A stretch of DNA of 64,000 bases from Cristatella mucedo. Taxonomy: Eukaryota > Bryozoa > Phylactolaemata > Cristatellidae. Both the position numbers and the translations under genes were made by a program. This document shows, piece by piece, positions 34,571-46,149 of this stretch. The notes beneath the pieces are model-generated. The model was not told where the DNA came from. It saw only the letters and a list, made by a program, of their open reading frames with translations, and searched no databases. Where the stretch lies: contig WPIO01000050.1 of assembly GCA_009760855.2 (NCBI GenBank), positions 2,621,501 through 2,685,500 on the forward strand, read 5' to 3'. The number at the start of each line of letters is the position of its first letter. Positions within the stretch are counted from its first letter, which is position 1.

Positions 34571-34775
34571 GATTTTATGTTCGATCTTTCGGCTGCTTTA
34601 GATATAATCGATCACCAGTTTATTTTTGAGCGCCTCTCATCTCGCCTGGGATCATGGAACTCCTCTGCAATGTTTCATGTCCTATCTCAGTGTGAGGCCC
34701 AAGTGTATTTGTGTGAACGGACACATACAATCCGAGGTACCTCTGTCACGAAGATGCTCGATGATCCCTCATAGC
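34571..34775 (+). mobile_element. LINE-A copy, continuation right of the nested insertion
   Basis: Resumes with F-D-L-S-A-A-L-D-I-I-D-H and ERLSSRLG, directly following the point where 30970 stops. Similarity is lost after about 34775. Confidence 0.85.
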
Positions 34776-34849
34776 TACGTTTCTTTTCTAAACTAGAAAC
34801 AGTTATTCTGAAGGTGGGTTGTATCGAATCAGTTTCAAATTATATTCCA

Positions 34850-35115
34850 TCTTTTGACCATCCTTGGTCATGTGTGATTCGATTTTCACTTTGATTTTAT
34901 AGAATTTAACCACTTTTTGTAATCTCGGTTGGAGTTTCGACCAAAGCGATTACTTTTTCAGCTGAAACCTCTCAATTCTCAATTACTCTGCCAATGTCAG
35001 TAAATATATAACTCACGCTCTTTAATTCACACTGCTCTTCATAAATGTTGCATAATAAAAGCAATATTGGTATTAGGTTCTTAAAAAACCTCAGAAATTC
35101 ACCTCTTTAGCAGAT
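34850..35115. repeat. Unidentified repeat shared with 23690-23960
   Basis: Shares an ordered set of short matches with the other locus, including CTGAAACCTC and a stretch like AAAACCTC...AACTCAC. It could be LINE-B sequence upstream of the recognised RT tail. Confidence 0.5.
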
Positions 35116-35119
35116 AATA

Positions 35120-35230
35120 AAGTGAATTCTCAAAATTGGCTCTGCCACCATATCTCCTGTTGAGTCTGCTCATAATCTAGGTGTAATGTTCCAAAGCGAC
35201 CTCTCGTTAGACGACCACATCAGGTCCATA
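35120..35230 (+). mobile_element. LINE-A fragment, left of nested insertion
   Basis: Encodes I-G-S-A-T-I-S-P-V-E-S-A-H-N-L-G and F-Q-S-D-L-S-L-D-D-H-I, then is cut by an antisense insertion at an (ATT)n tail. Confidence 0.85.
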
Positions 35231-35570
35231 TAATAATAATAATAATATTGCACTTGATAAAGCGCCCTCAGAGAACTTAATCTCTTTCTAGGCGCTTTAC
35301 ATTTGCTGCAAAGTGATACGCAATAGAATAGTAAGTAAAATCATGCTTGAAAAACAAACAAAATGAATAACATGGTTAGGGGTTACATGCACTGGGTCAG
35401 CATGCAAATGTGGTTAGTGGCAGCATGAACAGTGTCAGCACGCATAAGCAAATCGAGGACGAATCACAAAGACCCACTAAATGCTGTCCTAAATAGGTAT
35501 GTTTTTAAGTTTCTTTTAAATGTGGTCAGGTCAGGGGATGTTCTGATGCAGGTCGGGAGGGAGTTCCAGT
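35231..35570 (-). mobile_element. Short antisense LINE-A insertion nested in LINE-A
   Basis: Only the 3' end of the element (tail, hairpin, 3' UTR and last RT codons), nearly identical to the young copies at 9346 and 30971. The host LINE-A resumes on the right. A short flanking repeat (TCCAT) is a possible target-site duplication. Confidence 0.85.
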
Positions 35571-36337
35571 CCATGGAAGAAAAAGCCTACTATCAGCTAC
35601 CTAGTATTGCCAAAAGTTGGGCTTATTTAGATAAGGATACCACGTCTAAGTTGGTCCATGCAATCGTGACGTCCCGTCTCGACTTCTGCAACACAACATT
35701 GCTTACTGGATTATCAGCATGTGAGATCAGGCGATTGCAGCTGGTGCAAAACTCTGCAGCTAGGCTTGTCTGTCGTGAGCGTTGCAGCTGCCATGTCACA
35801 GCACTTCTCGCCGACCTGCACTGGCTACCATTCAAGAAACAGATTCACTTCAAGGTTTTGTTTCTCACTTTCAGGTCCCTTCATTATATTGCTTCAGCCT
35901 ATCTCTCAGACATATATCTCAGACCTACTTCCTAGGCGATCCAAATATCGTACCACCCGCTTTTCGGATTCCAACATTCTACCAATACCTCGTACAAACA
36001 TCACACCGTTTGGAGACCGTTAATTTAGTTCGTATGCTCCCAAAACCGGAAACTCCCTCCAAATTTGCGTCAGAACATCCCTTAACTTGACCATATTTAA
36101 AAGAACTTAAAAATACACCAATTTAGAACAGAATTTAGTGGGTCCCTGTGCATCGTCCTTGATGAGCTTATGAGTGCTGACACTGTGCATGCTGCCACTA
36201 ACCTCATTTGCATGCTGACCGTGCCCATTTCACCTACAAACTATGCTATTTATGTTGTTTGTTTATCAAGCATGACATTACTAACCATTCAATTGCATTT
36301 CCATTTGCAGCAAATGTAAAGCGCCTAGAAAGAGATT
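35571..36337 (+). mobile_element. LINE-A fragment between two nested insertions
   Basis: Continues the RT C-terminus (Y-Y-Q-L-P-S-I-A-K, then LVHAIVTSRLDFCN) and 3' UTR to the left half of its own 3' hairpin, GCGCCTAGAAAGAGATT, where the next insertion begins. Confidence 0.85.
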
Positions 36338-37556
36338 AATAATAATATTATTAATAGCAATAATAATGCACTTGATAAAGCACCCTCTGAGAACTTAATC
36401 TCTCTCTAGGCGCTTTACATTTGCTGCAAAGGAAAATGCAAATGAATGGTGGGTAAAATCATGTTCAATAAACAAACAAAAATGAATAACATGGTTAGGG
36501 GTCACATGCACAGGGTCAGCATGCAGATGTGGTTAGTGGCAGCATGCACAGTGTCAGCACCCATAAGCACATCGAGGACAAATCACCTGGACCAAATAAT
36601 TGCTTTCCCAAATAGGTGTGTTTTTAAATTCTTTTTAAATGTTGTCAGGTCAGGGGATGTTCTGACTCAGGTCGGGAGGTATTTCATGGCTTTGGGAGCA
36701 TACGAACTAAATGCACGGTCGCCAAAGGATTTGAGGTTTGTACAGGATATTTGTAGACTGTTGGATTCCGAAAAGCAGGTGGTACGATGCTTGGCCTGAT
36801 GGGGTGGTATATCTGAGAGATAGGCTGGAGCTAATGAATGAACTTACCTAAAAGTGAGCGACAAAACCTTGAAGTCGTTCCGTTGCTTGACTGGTAGCCA
36901 GAACAGGTCGCCGAGAAGTGGAGTAATGTGGCAACTGCAATGCTCTCGACAAACAAGCCTAGCTGCAGAGTTCTGCACTAGCTGCAATCATCTGATCGCA
37001 CATGCTGGTAGGCCAGTAAGCAGTGAGTTGCAGAAGTCGAGATGGGATGTCACGAATGAATGGACCAACTTAGATCTGGTATCCTTATCTACACAAGCCC
37101 GAATTTTAGCAATTTTATGAAAACGAAAAGCGACAGATTTGACTATGGAGCTGACATGGTCGTCTAACGAGAGGTCGCTTTGGAATATGACACCTAGATT
37201 TCAAGCTGATTCAACAGGAGATATGCTGGCAAAGCCAATTTAAGCGTCAGCCTTTCAAATCACTGAATCACAGTGGGTTTTCCCAGAGCTAGTAAGTTAG
37301 TTTTACCATCGTTTAATTTTCGAAAATTGTCTGCCTTCCATGAGGGGATGTCATCGATGCATGCAGAATGTGAGTTGAGAAAATTTGTGATGATCGAATG
37401 CTGGGATGGATCAAAGTAAAGGTAAAACTGATAGTCATCTGCATAGAAGTGAAAACCTAGATTATGCTTGGCAATCACATCGGCAAGAGGGAGAGTATAA
37501 ACCATGAAAAGAACCGGACCTAGCACGGAATCCTGATGTACTCCATATTTAGATTT
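36338..37556 (-). mobile_element. Antisense LINE-A inserted into another LINE-A's 3' hairpin
   Basis: Runs from tail and hairpin (left) to the RT GVPQGS-YADD region (right, about 37550). On both sides AGATT is present at the host junction, a candidate 5-bp target-site duplication. The YADD box is changed (Y-A-D-D-Y in a frame with other disruptions). Confidence 0.85.
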
Positions 37557-37605
37557 AGATTGAGTTCTCCGAGGGCGCTTTATCAAGTGCATTATTATTA
37601 TTATT
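37557..37605 (+). mobile_element. Right half of the split LINE-A 3' hairpin and tail
   Basis: Reads GAGTTCTCCGAGGGCGCTTT followed by ATT repeats, completing the hairpin interrupted at 36337. Confidence 0.9.
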
Positions 37606-37610
37606 GTGAT

Positions 37611-37970
37611 TATTGTTTCAAAAACCAATAATTGCTGAGGCATGACAGCACTCTTTGTAAATTAAGATACGTCAAAAGAAACTAGAAAAAATCCAACATT
37701 AGAAAAGACTCGCAATAATGTGCTTCATTTAATTTTATGTAATTGTTTTGTTATCCAATTTCTGCAACATACTAGAGTTCAAAAAGCTCTTTTGTTGCTT
37801 CGTCTGGCATGTTTGAGCATGCATACAGGCTGTACACACGATACACGAGCATGCTCGCGAGCACACACCCACACAGACAAGCACACATACAGGCAGAGGC
37901 GCCAGGCCTAGCCCATACGAGATTGAGTGCCTGCACACCCAAAAGCACACTTAGACACATTTATGTGTAC

Positions 37971-38022
<52 letters not shown>

Positions 38023-38052
38023 ATATCTATCTATCTATGTATATATATTTAT

Positions 38053-38113
<61 letters not shown>

Positions 38114-39944
38114 TATGCATATGCTTGTGGGTGTGCCTGTGGGCGTGTTTGTGTTCGTATTTTTGCATTACAGCCTTGTGAAGGTAGGTTACGGCTTACA
38201 AATTGACGAATAGCTTTCCCAAGTGCTAAGCCTTGCTCCATGTGTGAGTTGTGAAGTACCTGCTCATCATGACAGCTGAAAAAGGAAGGCGCGGCTTCGT
38301 AACTTTGCTAGCTGCGAAATTACTCAGTTACTCGTGACTTATTGAGCTTACAATTATGCGAACCGAATAACCCGACTTAAAGACATGGAAAATTATTTCA
38401 AAACATATTTGCTAAGGACAATCAGGTAATGAAATCTCCTTCTAGACACTTTAGAAATGCTGTGGGAATACCATTGCAAATATGTCAGCTATAACATGCA
38501 CACTGTCATTAAGATAAAGCTCAGAAATGACAATTGGTAGGAATCCATGGAAAACATTGAATGAGAGGTCTGGCTACAGCTTCTTTTCAATAGACATTCA
38601 TTAAAGAATGCCCGGATGTAAGTGACAAAGTCAATCAGGAGTTTTACTCCATCCATATAAACTGACTGAATGGTCCCTTACCCTGGTCCGCCTCAGGAAA
38701 ATCCAACGTACTCTCTAAAGTTCGTGGCACTATACTTAGCCGGATCTGAGAGTCATTCTAAATGAACTAAAGCTTGAATAAGAGAATGACTCAACGATCG
38801 GACATCAGCTTTCGAAATAGGTAGGGACAGGAAAATTCATCTGTTGGCAAGTTTATAAAGTTGAGAAAAACTGTTTCATCCTTTCTAATACGGTACACAG
38901 ATGAAGACATTTAGAGGCATACAAATGTATATACTTACAACAGCTAAAAATAAGAAAAAAATTATAAGCAGAATAGGATTGAATGTATATCTCTTAATAA
39001 AAATTATTTTTAATTGGCAGATGCTGAAAGTTTTAGTACAGTACATTGAGTACTACGGGAGGAGGGTAAGGAGGAGTTAGACGATTTCACTGGATGATCC
39101 TCAACACCTCTACCAATAAGGCCTCGTGACTCGTAGATAGCTGAGGTCAACCAACTGCTTTGCAAGTGGTTTTATTGATGCTCACTCGTTTTCATTCAGA
39201 TGAAATAGAACTTTGGCTTTGACTGTTTGCTTGTTTTCCTTAACTTAGAGGATTCGCGAGAACAGGCAAGACAGTTGTAACATTATCAGACGTTTTTTCC
39301 TTAATGCTGTATTTTCTGTTCTTGGATGTGTTTTGATTTTCAATAATTTCACGATAGTGGTCGCGTTTGCATCTCCGAGATTTATTCATTGAGACCATCT
39401 TAAGGGTGGGAATGACTTAATATTCATTTTGTGATTAGAAGCGAAATATATAATTATGATTTTAATTTATTAACATATAGGTTTGTCAATCTGTAAACTA
39501 CCAGTATAACTTGGATGGGAATATTTATTAAGAAATTATCTTAATTTGATCTCACAACCACGGTTTTCAATGTTAGAAAGATACTCGTTATTTTATCTCC
39601 AGATGAATGAGCAAAATCTTTCATATACAAGGCTCCGCCTCTTTTGTCGAAGGGGGCATGGAAATTAAAGACTGTGGTACTGATTTAGTTATTGGAGTCT
39701 TGTCTTAAAGTAAGAACCTGAAGAGCAACTCAAAGAGCCTTTTTTAAGAAAATAAAACGGAGGTAGGGTTCATCATTGACCGGCTAAGAAGATCACTAAC
39801 TGTCGCGTACAATGTTAAAAATAAATCTTCATAAGATGTGCAATGGAAACTAAGACCACGTTCATTATATTCAAAGATACTAACGTTAGACTTTCATCTT
39901 GACAAATAAGACAGGCATTGAAACAAAAAGAGAAATCTGATAAC
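37611..39944. other. Non-LINE region with microsatellites, no supported gene
   Basis: Contains a compound microsatellite at 37972-38111. Sequence around 39020-39170 resembles 27690-27850. Open frames through the microsatellite on both strands are artefacts. Confidence 0.45.
37972..38111. repeat. Compound TATC and TA microsatellite
   Basis: (TATC)n for about 65 bp, a short transition, then (TA)n for about 55 bp. Confidence 0.95.
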
Positions 39945-41055
39945 TGTAATAATAACAATAATAATACATTTGCTATTGTGCCTTCAGGGAAATCTATCTC
40001 TTTCTAGGCAACTTAAATTGGCTGCAAATTAAGTATGATTGAACGATTACTAGTAGAATGCTGAATGAGCAACAAGAATAATAGGTTTCGGGATGGCATG
40101 CACAGAATCAGCCTGAAAGTATGGTTAGTGGCAGCATGCAGAGTGTCAGCACCCATAAGCACATACAGGACGAAACAGAGTGACCCACAAAAAGGCTTTC
40201 AGAAATAGACGGACGTTTAGTCTGTTTAATGTAGACAAATCAGGTGATGACGTAAAGCAGGTCAGGAGTGAGTTACAGGCTTTAGAAGCATAAGAACTAA
40301 ATGCACAGTCTCCGAAAGATTTGAGATTTGCACGAGGTATATGAAAAGAGTTAGATTCCGAAAAGCATGCGGTACTTTTCTTAGAATGGTGTCACAATCA
40401 ATTTGACAAATAGACGGCAGCCAAATAATGAAGAGATCTAATTTTAGTGAAAAAACTTTGAAGTTGATCCGATGCTTGACTGGGACCTGGTGCAGGTCGG
40501 CGAGAAGGGGTGTGATGTATCATCTGCAAGGCTCACTACCAAAATGCACAGCTGTAGAGTTTCGTACCAGCTGCAGGAACTTGATTGTACAAGCCTGCAG
40601 AGCAGCAAGCAGTGAGATCTAGGAGTCAGGACGTATTTTGGTAATTCATTTACCAATTTGAGATGTGATATTTCTGTCTTAAAAACGCCCGAATTTCAAC
40701 GCCAATATGTGAGTGTAAGTAGGAGGATTTGCTGTGGACCTGATTCAGTCGTTCTATTGTCTAATGAAAGGTCATCTTGGAACATGACACCTATATTTCA
40801 CACATATTCAACAGAAGACATGGTGGCTGAGCTGATTTTGAGTTACCCTTTTCAATATGATAATCACATATGCTTTGCCCATATCTTATAAGTCGGTTTT
40901 ATCATTCAATTTAAGAAAGTTTGCTGCTTTCCATGTCCGGGCGTCATTAGTACACATATCAAGGAAGTTGGGAGAATGTAACGTACTAGATAGCTGGGAG
41001 GGGTTAAAGCAAAGGTACAACTGAATGTCATCCTCATAGTAGTGAAAGCCTAGCT
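39945..41055 (-). mobile_element. Degenerate LINE-A copy
   Basis: Starts with an AATAATAATA tail and a decayed hairpin, then the 3' UTR and RT C-terminus, up to the segment just before YADD (a TGAATGTCATCCTCATAG landmark near 41030). Many stops. Confidence 0.75.
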
Positions 41056-42789
41056 ACGATGGTTGCCGATTCTGGACAACAACGATGCGAAAGAAGTTGT
41101 TCTCCTTCCCAGATGAAATTGTGGTAAAAAGTACGTTTCTCAAGCCAAGATGAGCACTTAAATGGCGTAGTCACATTTGTTTCATTGACACGATATTTTA
41201 AAGGGGTAACTGCTCTGTGAAAGTCTAGACAGAACAATCAGTGGACAGGACCACGACTGGCAATGCGATAATCCCGATTTCTTCAGTGGAATTAATGCAG
41301 AGGAAGGAGAGTAGTCAACTAGTAGCCCTCGACGATCTTCGAGAATAATAGCTCACGGGTGGTTTTCCAATCAAAAGCAGTTCGAGGCACATTTAAAACC
41401 TAGTTACGCCAATTAGAAGGATGACGATATTCTGAGGGGGGTAGATGGTTTGATAGTGCCAGTCAGTCCCTGCATCAAGAAGTCGTGCTGCTTTTGAGTC
41501 CAATCTTTGATCTGAAAGGCCGCCAACGTGAAACCTTTACTTCGAACCGAGTAATGTATCATAACTCACTACGAAGAAGCCCTAATCTTAAAATATGAAG
41601 AGTGCCTGAAACCTTCATTAGACAACAGTGTAATTGCATGAGCTGTGAGTGCATCTATCGAACTGAAGGCGTCTACCTCCACGATAAATTAAGACAGCTC
41701 GTGTGTTGCTTAGTTTATAAGCCACACTCACTGATGCCACATTTGGCAGATCCTCATTGCTTTAAATTTGTTCCTAAGACCTCAAGCTGTAATAAGTGCC
41801 GTAAAAATTTGAGACATTTACAAGTGTCCGTATGTATCTGCAATGTGAACTTTAATTGCTCAAACTGAAACGATTTGTTTATTAATCCAGGAAATAATCC
41901 AGTCGAGGCCGCTAGTTGCTTTTTTGTGAAGAATCTTCATTAAGGAGAGCTTGTCGGAAGAAACTGCCACCGGGAGAGCATTTTAAAGGAAATGGAAGAA
42001 ATTTAACTTCACGTCGCAAAACCGTTCGCCGGTGAAGCTAGCAATAGAGCGAAGGAGAGACTAGGCTATAAGCAGAAGTCACAAGAAATGTCTCGCAATT
42101 TTTCTTTTGTATTTCCTATGTATATATTTATTGTTACTCTCCGTGCTCCTGGTGTCTCAGATGTGGAGCTTAGGAACTGCCACCAATTTGCTTTACCCAT
42201 CACGGGTAGTGGAGCTTTCGGAACTGTTATCTAGCCATAAAGTGAGCTAGGCGTGTTAGTAGGTTCTTTCATCTGTGATGTGCACTGACGTCACATTTAC
42301 ATTGTATTGTGGATTGTATTTACAGTAAATCCACAACTGTTCAGCAATAACGCATGCCAAAAAGCCAATTTGCATTTGACTGGCAAGATGCATTCATTCG
42401 TATAAACTATAAATTAAAATGCTGCAGGTTCATAGGACTGGACTTTACTAGATATTCGATTGGGCCGCAGACACTGCATGCATTCTACCATGCAGGCCAC
42501 TTAATCAGTTTCAAGCAGATAATACTTCTTTTAAGCGACTTAAATAACAAGTAAACTCTCTAACTACCTGGCTGGAAATGCTTTTTCAATTAGGCGACTG
42601 CTGCTAAATATGCATGATTACATAAGAAAAGAGTACAAACATAATTGAATAAATATGGATGATTTTGACTAATAATTGAATTATTTAGATTGTCGTACTA
42701 AAAAAGGCCAAGATGGTTAAGGTGCTATCTGTTCTCAGCTAAGATCATGATAAATCAGTTTTTTGAACCAGATTGTAGGCTCAAGTTTC
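41056..42789. other. Unassigned region
   Basis: No gene or element recognised with confidence. A Cys-rich 88-residue open frame at 41602-41868 has no splice or homology support. Confidence 0.35.
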
Positions 42790-45750
42790 TCTCCATCTAG
42801 GGACTTCACATTTGCAGCAAAGGAAGCAAGGTCAAATAGTTAGTAGATACTGGCTAAACGGGCAACAGGAATAGCATGGTTAGAACACTGTGATAAATTG
42901 ATTCGTTATTTTTTTAATGTGAGCAAGCGAGGAAATGTCGTGACACAGGTCGAAAGTGATTACTAGAGTTTTGGAGATAATGAACTAAAATCAAAGTCTT
43001 CAAATATGTTTAGATTTGGGAAATAATTTGGTAAACAGTAAGATTCCTAAAAGCGGGTGGTACTGTGTTTAGTCTGGTGGCTGAGGAGATCTGGTAGGTA
43101 GGCTGAAGCCGAAGAATGAAGGGACCTAAAAGTGAATGACAAAACCTTGAAGTCAATGCTCTGCTTCACTAAGAGAATTTGCAGGTCCGCGAAACGTGGT
43201 GTGACGCTGCAATAGCCACACTTACCACACAAAAGCCTAGCTGCAGAGTTGTGCATCAGCTGTAAGCACTTAATTGCAAAGGCAGGGAGACGGGGAAGCA
43301 GTGAGTTATAGAAGTCACTACCGGATGTCACAACAGCATGAATCAATTCGCATTTGGTAATTCTATGCAAGCAACCCCAAATTTTAGCAATTTTCTGTAG
43401 CTGCAAGTATGCAAAGTTGACTGTTGACCTGATACGGTCGTCTATTGAAATGCCAATTTGGAACTTGACAACTTAACTTCGTGCATATTTAGCACGAGAT
43501 ATGCTGGCAGAGCCGGTTTGAGCGTTAGCCTTTCCAATTTGTGAAGAACATGTGGTTTTTTCCAGTAACTAGTAAGATGGTTTCATTATCATTCAATTTA
43601 TTAAATTTTGCGTCCATCGTCGAAATAAATAGACCAAACACAAATTCCTGAGGTACCTCAAATTTCAGAGGTTCCAAGGACAATCTTCGTCCATTCACAC
43701 CAATACTTTGGAGTCTGCCATTGAGTTAGGACTTGAAACACTGCAATGCAGTGCCAGCATTGCCAAAGCAAGATGGGAGGGGCTCGAGAAGGACTTGCTG
43801 ATCGAGCCTATCAACGGCTGCCTAGAAGATCGAGCAAGACAAGCAATGATATTCACCCTTAGTCTGCATTCCTAAGTACGTCAATATTCACCCGAAGCAA
43901 TGCTGACTCAGTTGAGTGTTACGATATTAAACTAGGCAGGAACTTACTAGCGAGGTTTGAAGTTCTAATGTATGACTTCAGCTAGTCTGTCACGAATCGT
44001 TCTAGTGTATTCGATGGAAACGGTTAAAGATGGATTGGGCTTACGTTCTATTGGTCTAGATTAGCTTTCTTGATTAGTTGTCTAACTGAAGCATTGTTTA
44101 AAGGTGATGGGACGTGAACTAAGGCTAATGACATATTTATGATGATGGTTACGCTTGGCAGCAGCAGATCAATGCATCGTAATAGCAGGACTGTGGAATT
44201 TTGGTCCAGAGGATTAGTTATCGTTATTGGTTGTGATATTAAATACTTGACTAGGTCAGTTGTGACATTCTTGAATTTGGACATTAAGGAGCTGCATGAA
44301 ACTGAAAACGGGATTTTAGGGGGCATGCTGTTGTCTTAATTATTGACTCACCGATCTTGTCTATCTTGTTGACAAAGTAGCTTGAGAAGCGATCAGCCAA
44401 ATCATCACACGGATCATTAGGTAAGCAGCTAGTCTGGGAGAGGTTGAGGCAGTAGGTCTATGCCTACATCAGCATTTTTGTACAGTGCACCTGTGATTCA
44501 ACAATATTTTTTATAGAAGGTAGACTTATCCTTCGCTAGAATATATTACTACAACCAACAGCAGGCCTCGTATGGCTGTCGACTGGAGATAGATTTAATC
44601 GTCTCTGTGATTTTTTTAAGCTTGACCTTAGTAGAGAAACTTGTTTAATGTCTTATGTTGACCAGGTTCAACCTGAGCGAGGTAACACAACGGGATTTGT
44701 CAGGGTTTCAAACTCGTCGGACATGTCAGTTAGTGTAGCGTAGCGGCCACCTACCGATGATGATAGGTCGGAAGAAGGATTGGGAACAGAGGAAAAAAAT
44801 ATATTCTCGGACAGACCGCATCGATGTCAAGATTCTTAATGTTTCGTGATTCATAGGTAATGACAAAGTGCAGTTGTGTGAAGAAATTTTTCGAGTGTGC
44901 GATCTTAGTGTGAGTGAGGCCGTGCTCATTAGACAAAAGATGCAATGAGTCAGTCACTTACCAAAATTCAGTGCTGAAAGCATCAGATAAGTTATCAAAA
45001 TGAACGTCAAGATCACCCATGATGAGGAAAGGTCGAGCTATTGCCTGCAGAATAAAACTGAGATCATTTAAATCTGCGAATAAGGAGGACTTTGTATCTG
45101 GTGAGCAATATACTACTGCCATCATCGGTCGCCTGTTGCTGAATGAAACCGAGACCGTAAAATTAAAAGACTGATTCAAGGGTACTGCAAGTGGGTTGAG
45201 GTCAGATTTCGAGAGTGTGATAATAGCAAATCCGCTTCCAGTTTTGATTAATCTAGGAGGGTGAAAGAAGGAGAAACGGGCCAGGCTGCCATCTTGAATT
45301 GTTGTGTAGTTCTATATTAAGCAAGTTTCAGTAAAAGCAATTATGCCGAGACCTTTTCTAGCTGTAAGGTCACTTATTACTAGGGATTTATTGCACATTG
45401 ACTGAGGATTTCAAAGACAAGCGTTAAGTAAGGACCGGAGATATAACAGGCCTGATAACCACTAAATCAGTGATATAATGTGAAGCTCGAGGGAGAAATG
45501 CTGAGCGGTTAGAGACAATGCTAGGAATACCAAACGAGGGCGTGCTCAACTCACAGCTCCCGCCTCCCACCACAGTGTTTCAGCTGGCAGTTTCGGCCCC
45601 TGCTGCGGCTCAAGAGTGCTTTTCCTTTGCTAATGCATAGCTCACTGATCTTAGCAAACGCAATGGCGTCTAGGAATGCATTTGCTACGACGATGGCAAA
45701 GCGGCCAAAGTACCCAAAAGTAGGTTATTAACCACAAGGCTATCTAGCTC
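42790..45750 (-). mobile_element. Old, nearly full-length LINE-A copy
   Basis: Landmark order follows the 30971-34570 element: 3' UTR, RT C-terminus (43050-43400), GVPQGS area (43650), RT fingers (44050-44330), linker, endonuclease with G-D-L-D-V-H-F-D-N (45000 area) and a Y-C-S-P-D equivalent of YRPPG. The YADD-containing stretch near 43620 is missing. Many frameshifts. Confidence 0.8.
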
Positions 45751-46149
45751 AGCCTCAGGCATGTATGTGATGTTTATGAAATTTCGTTTTCATTTTTCTA
45801 TAAATACTGTAGTTAAAACTGACGTTGAGAATTCAAATCCAGCCTCATTAAAAGAAGCATTTAGTTGGGATCCACGAGGTCATTTTATTCGCATAGCTTT
45901 GCGCTTCCCATGCCTAATAATGAGGAGGTTAGAGTGCATTGCATATAACATCTTGGTGCTCATAGCCGGTGATTAGCTTTACCAGGAGAAGCTAGATGCA
46001 TTTTTTGCCGACCGAGACGTGAATGACGCCCTGCTCAGGCAGCCGTGTGTCAGAGACCGTGTCCAATTTTGGTTCTCTTCTTTTTACTCCTCGAGGTCAG
46101 GCTAGGTTTGAGCCAGGGTTGTTGCCATCAAATTTTGTACTTAAATAAA
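45751..46149. other. Spacer between LINE-A and LINE-B copies
   Basis: No element or exon recognised. One 71-residue chance open frame at 45761-45976. Confidence 0.35.

Noticed and set aside
28876-34775. Twin-priming origin for the - strand copy at 28876-30190 and the + strand copy beginning at 30190
   Set aside because: The two parts overlap by more than 100 bp in RT (from the R-L-S-S-R-L region onward) and differ from each other there, so a single inverted insertion does not explain them.
37972-38040. CRISPR-like periodic repeat
   Set aside because: It is a pure tetranucleotide microsatellite without spacers, in a eukaryotic context.
37809-38241. Long frames rich in Ile/Tyr on both strands
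   Set aside because: Translations of the TATC/TA microsatellite.
41602-41868. Cys-rich 88-residue open frame
   Set aside because: No splice signals, paralogue or recognisable domain; the Cys spacing fits no motif I can name.
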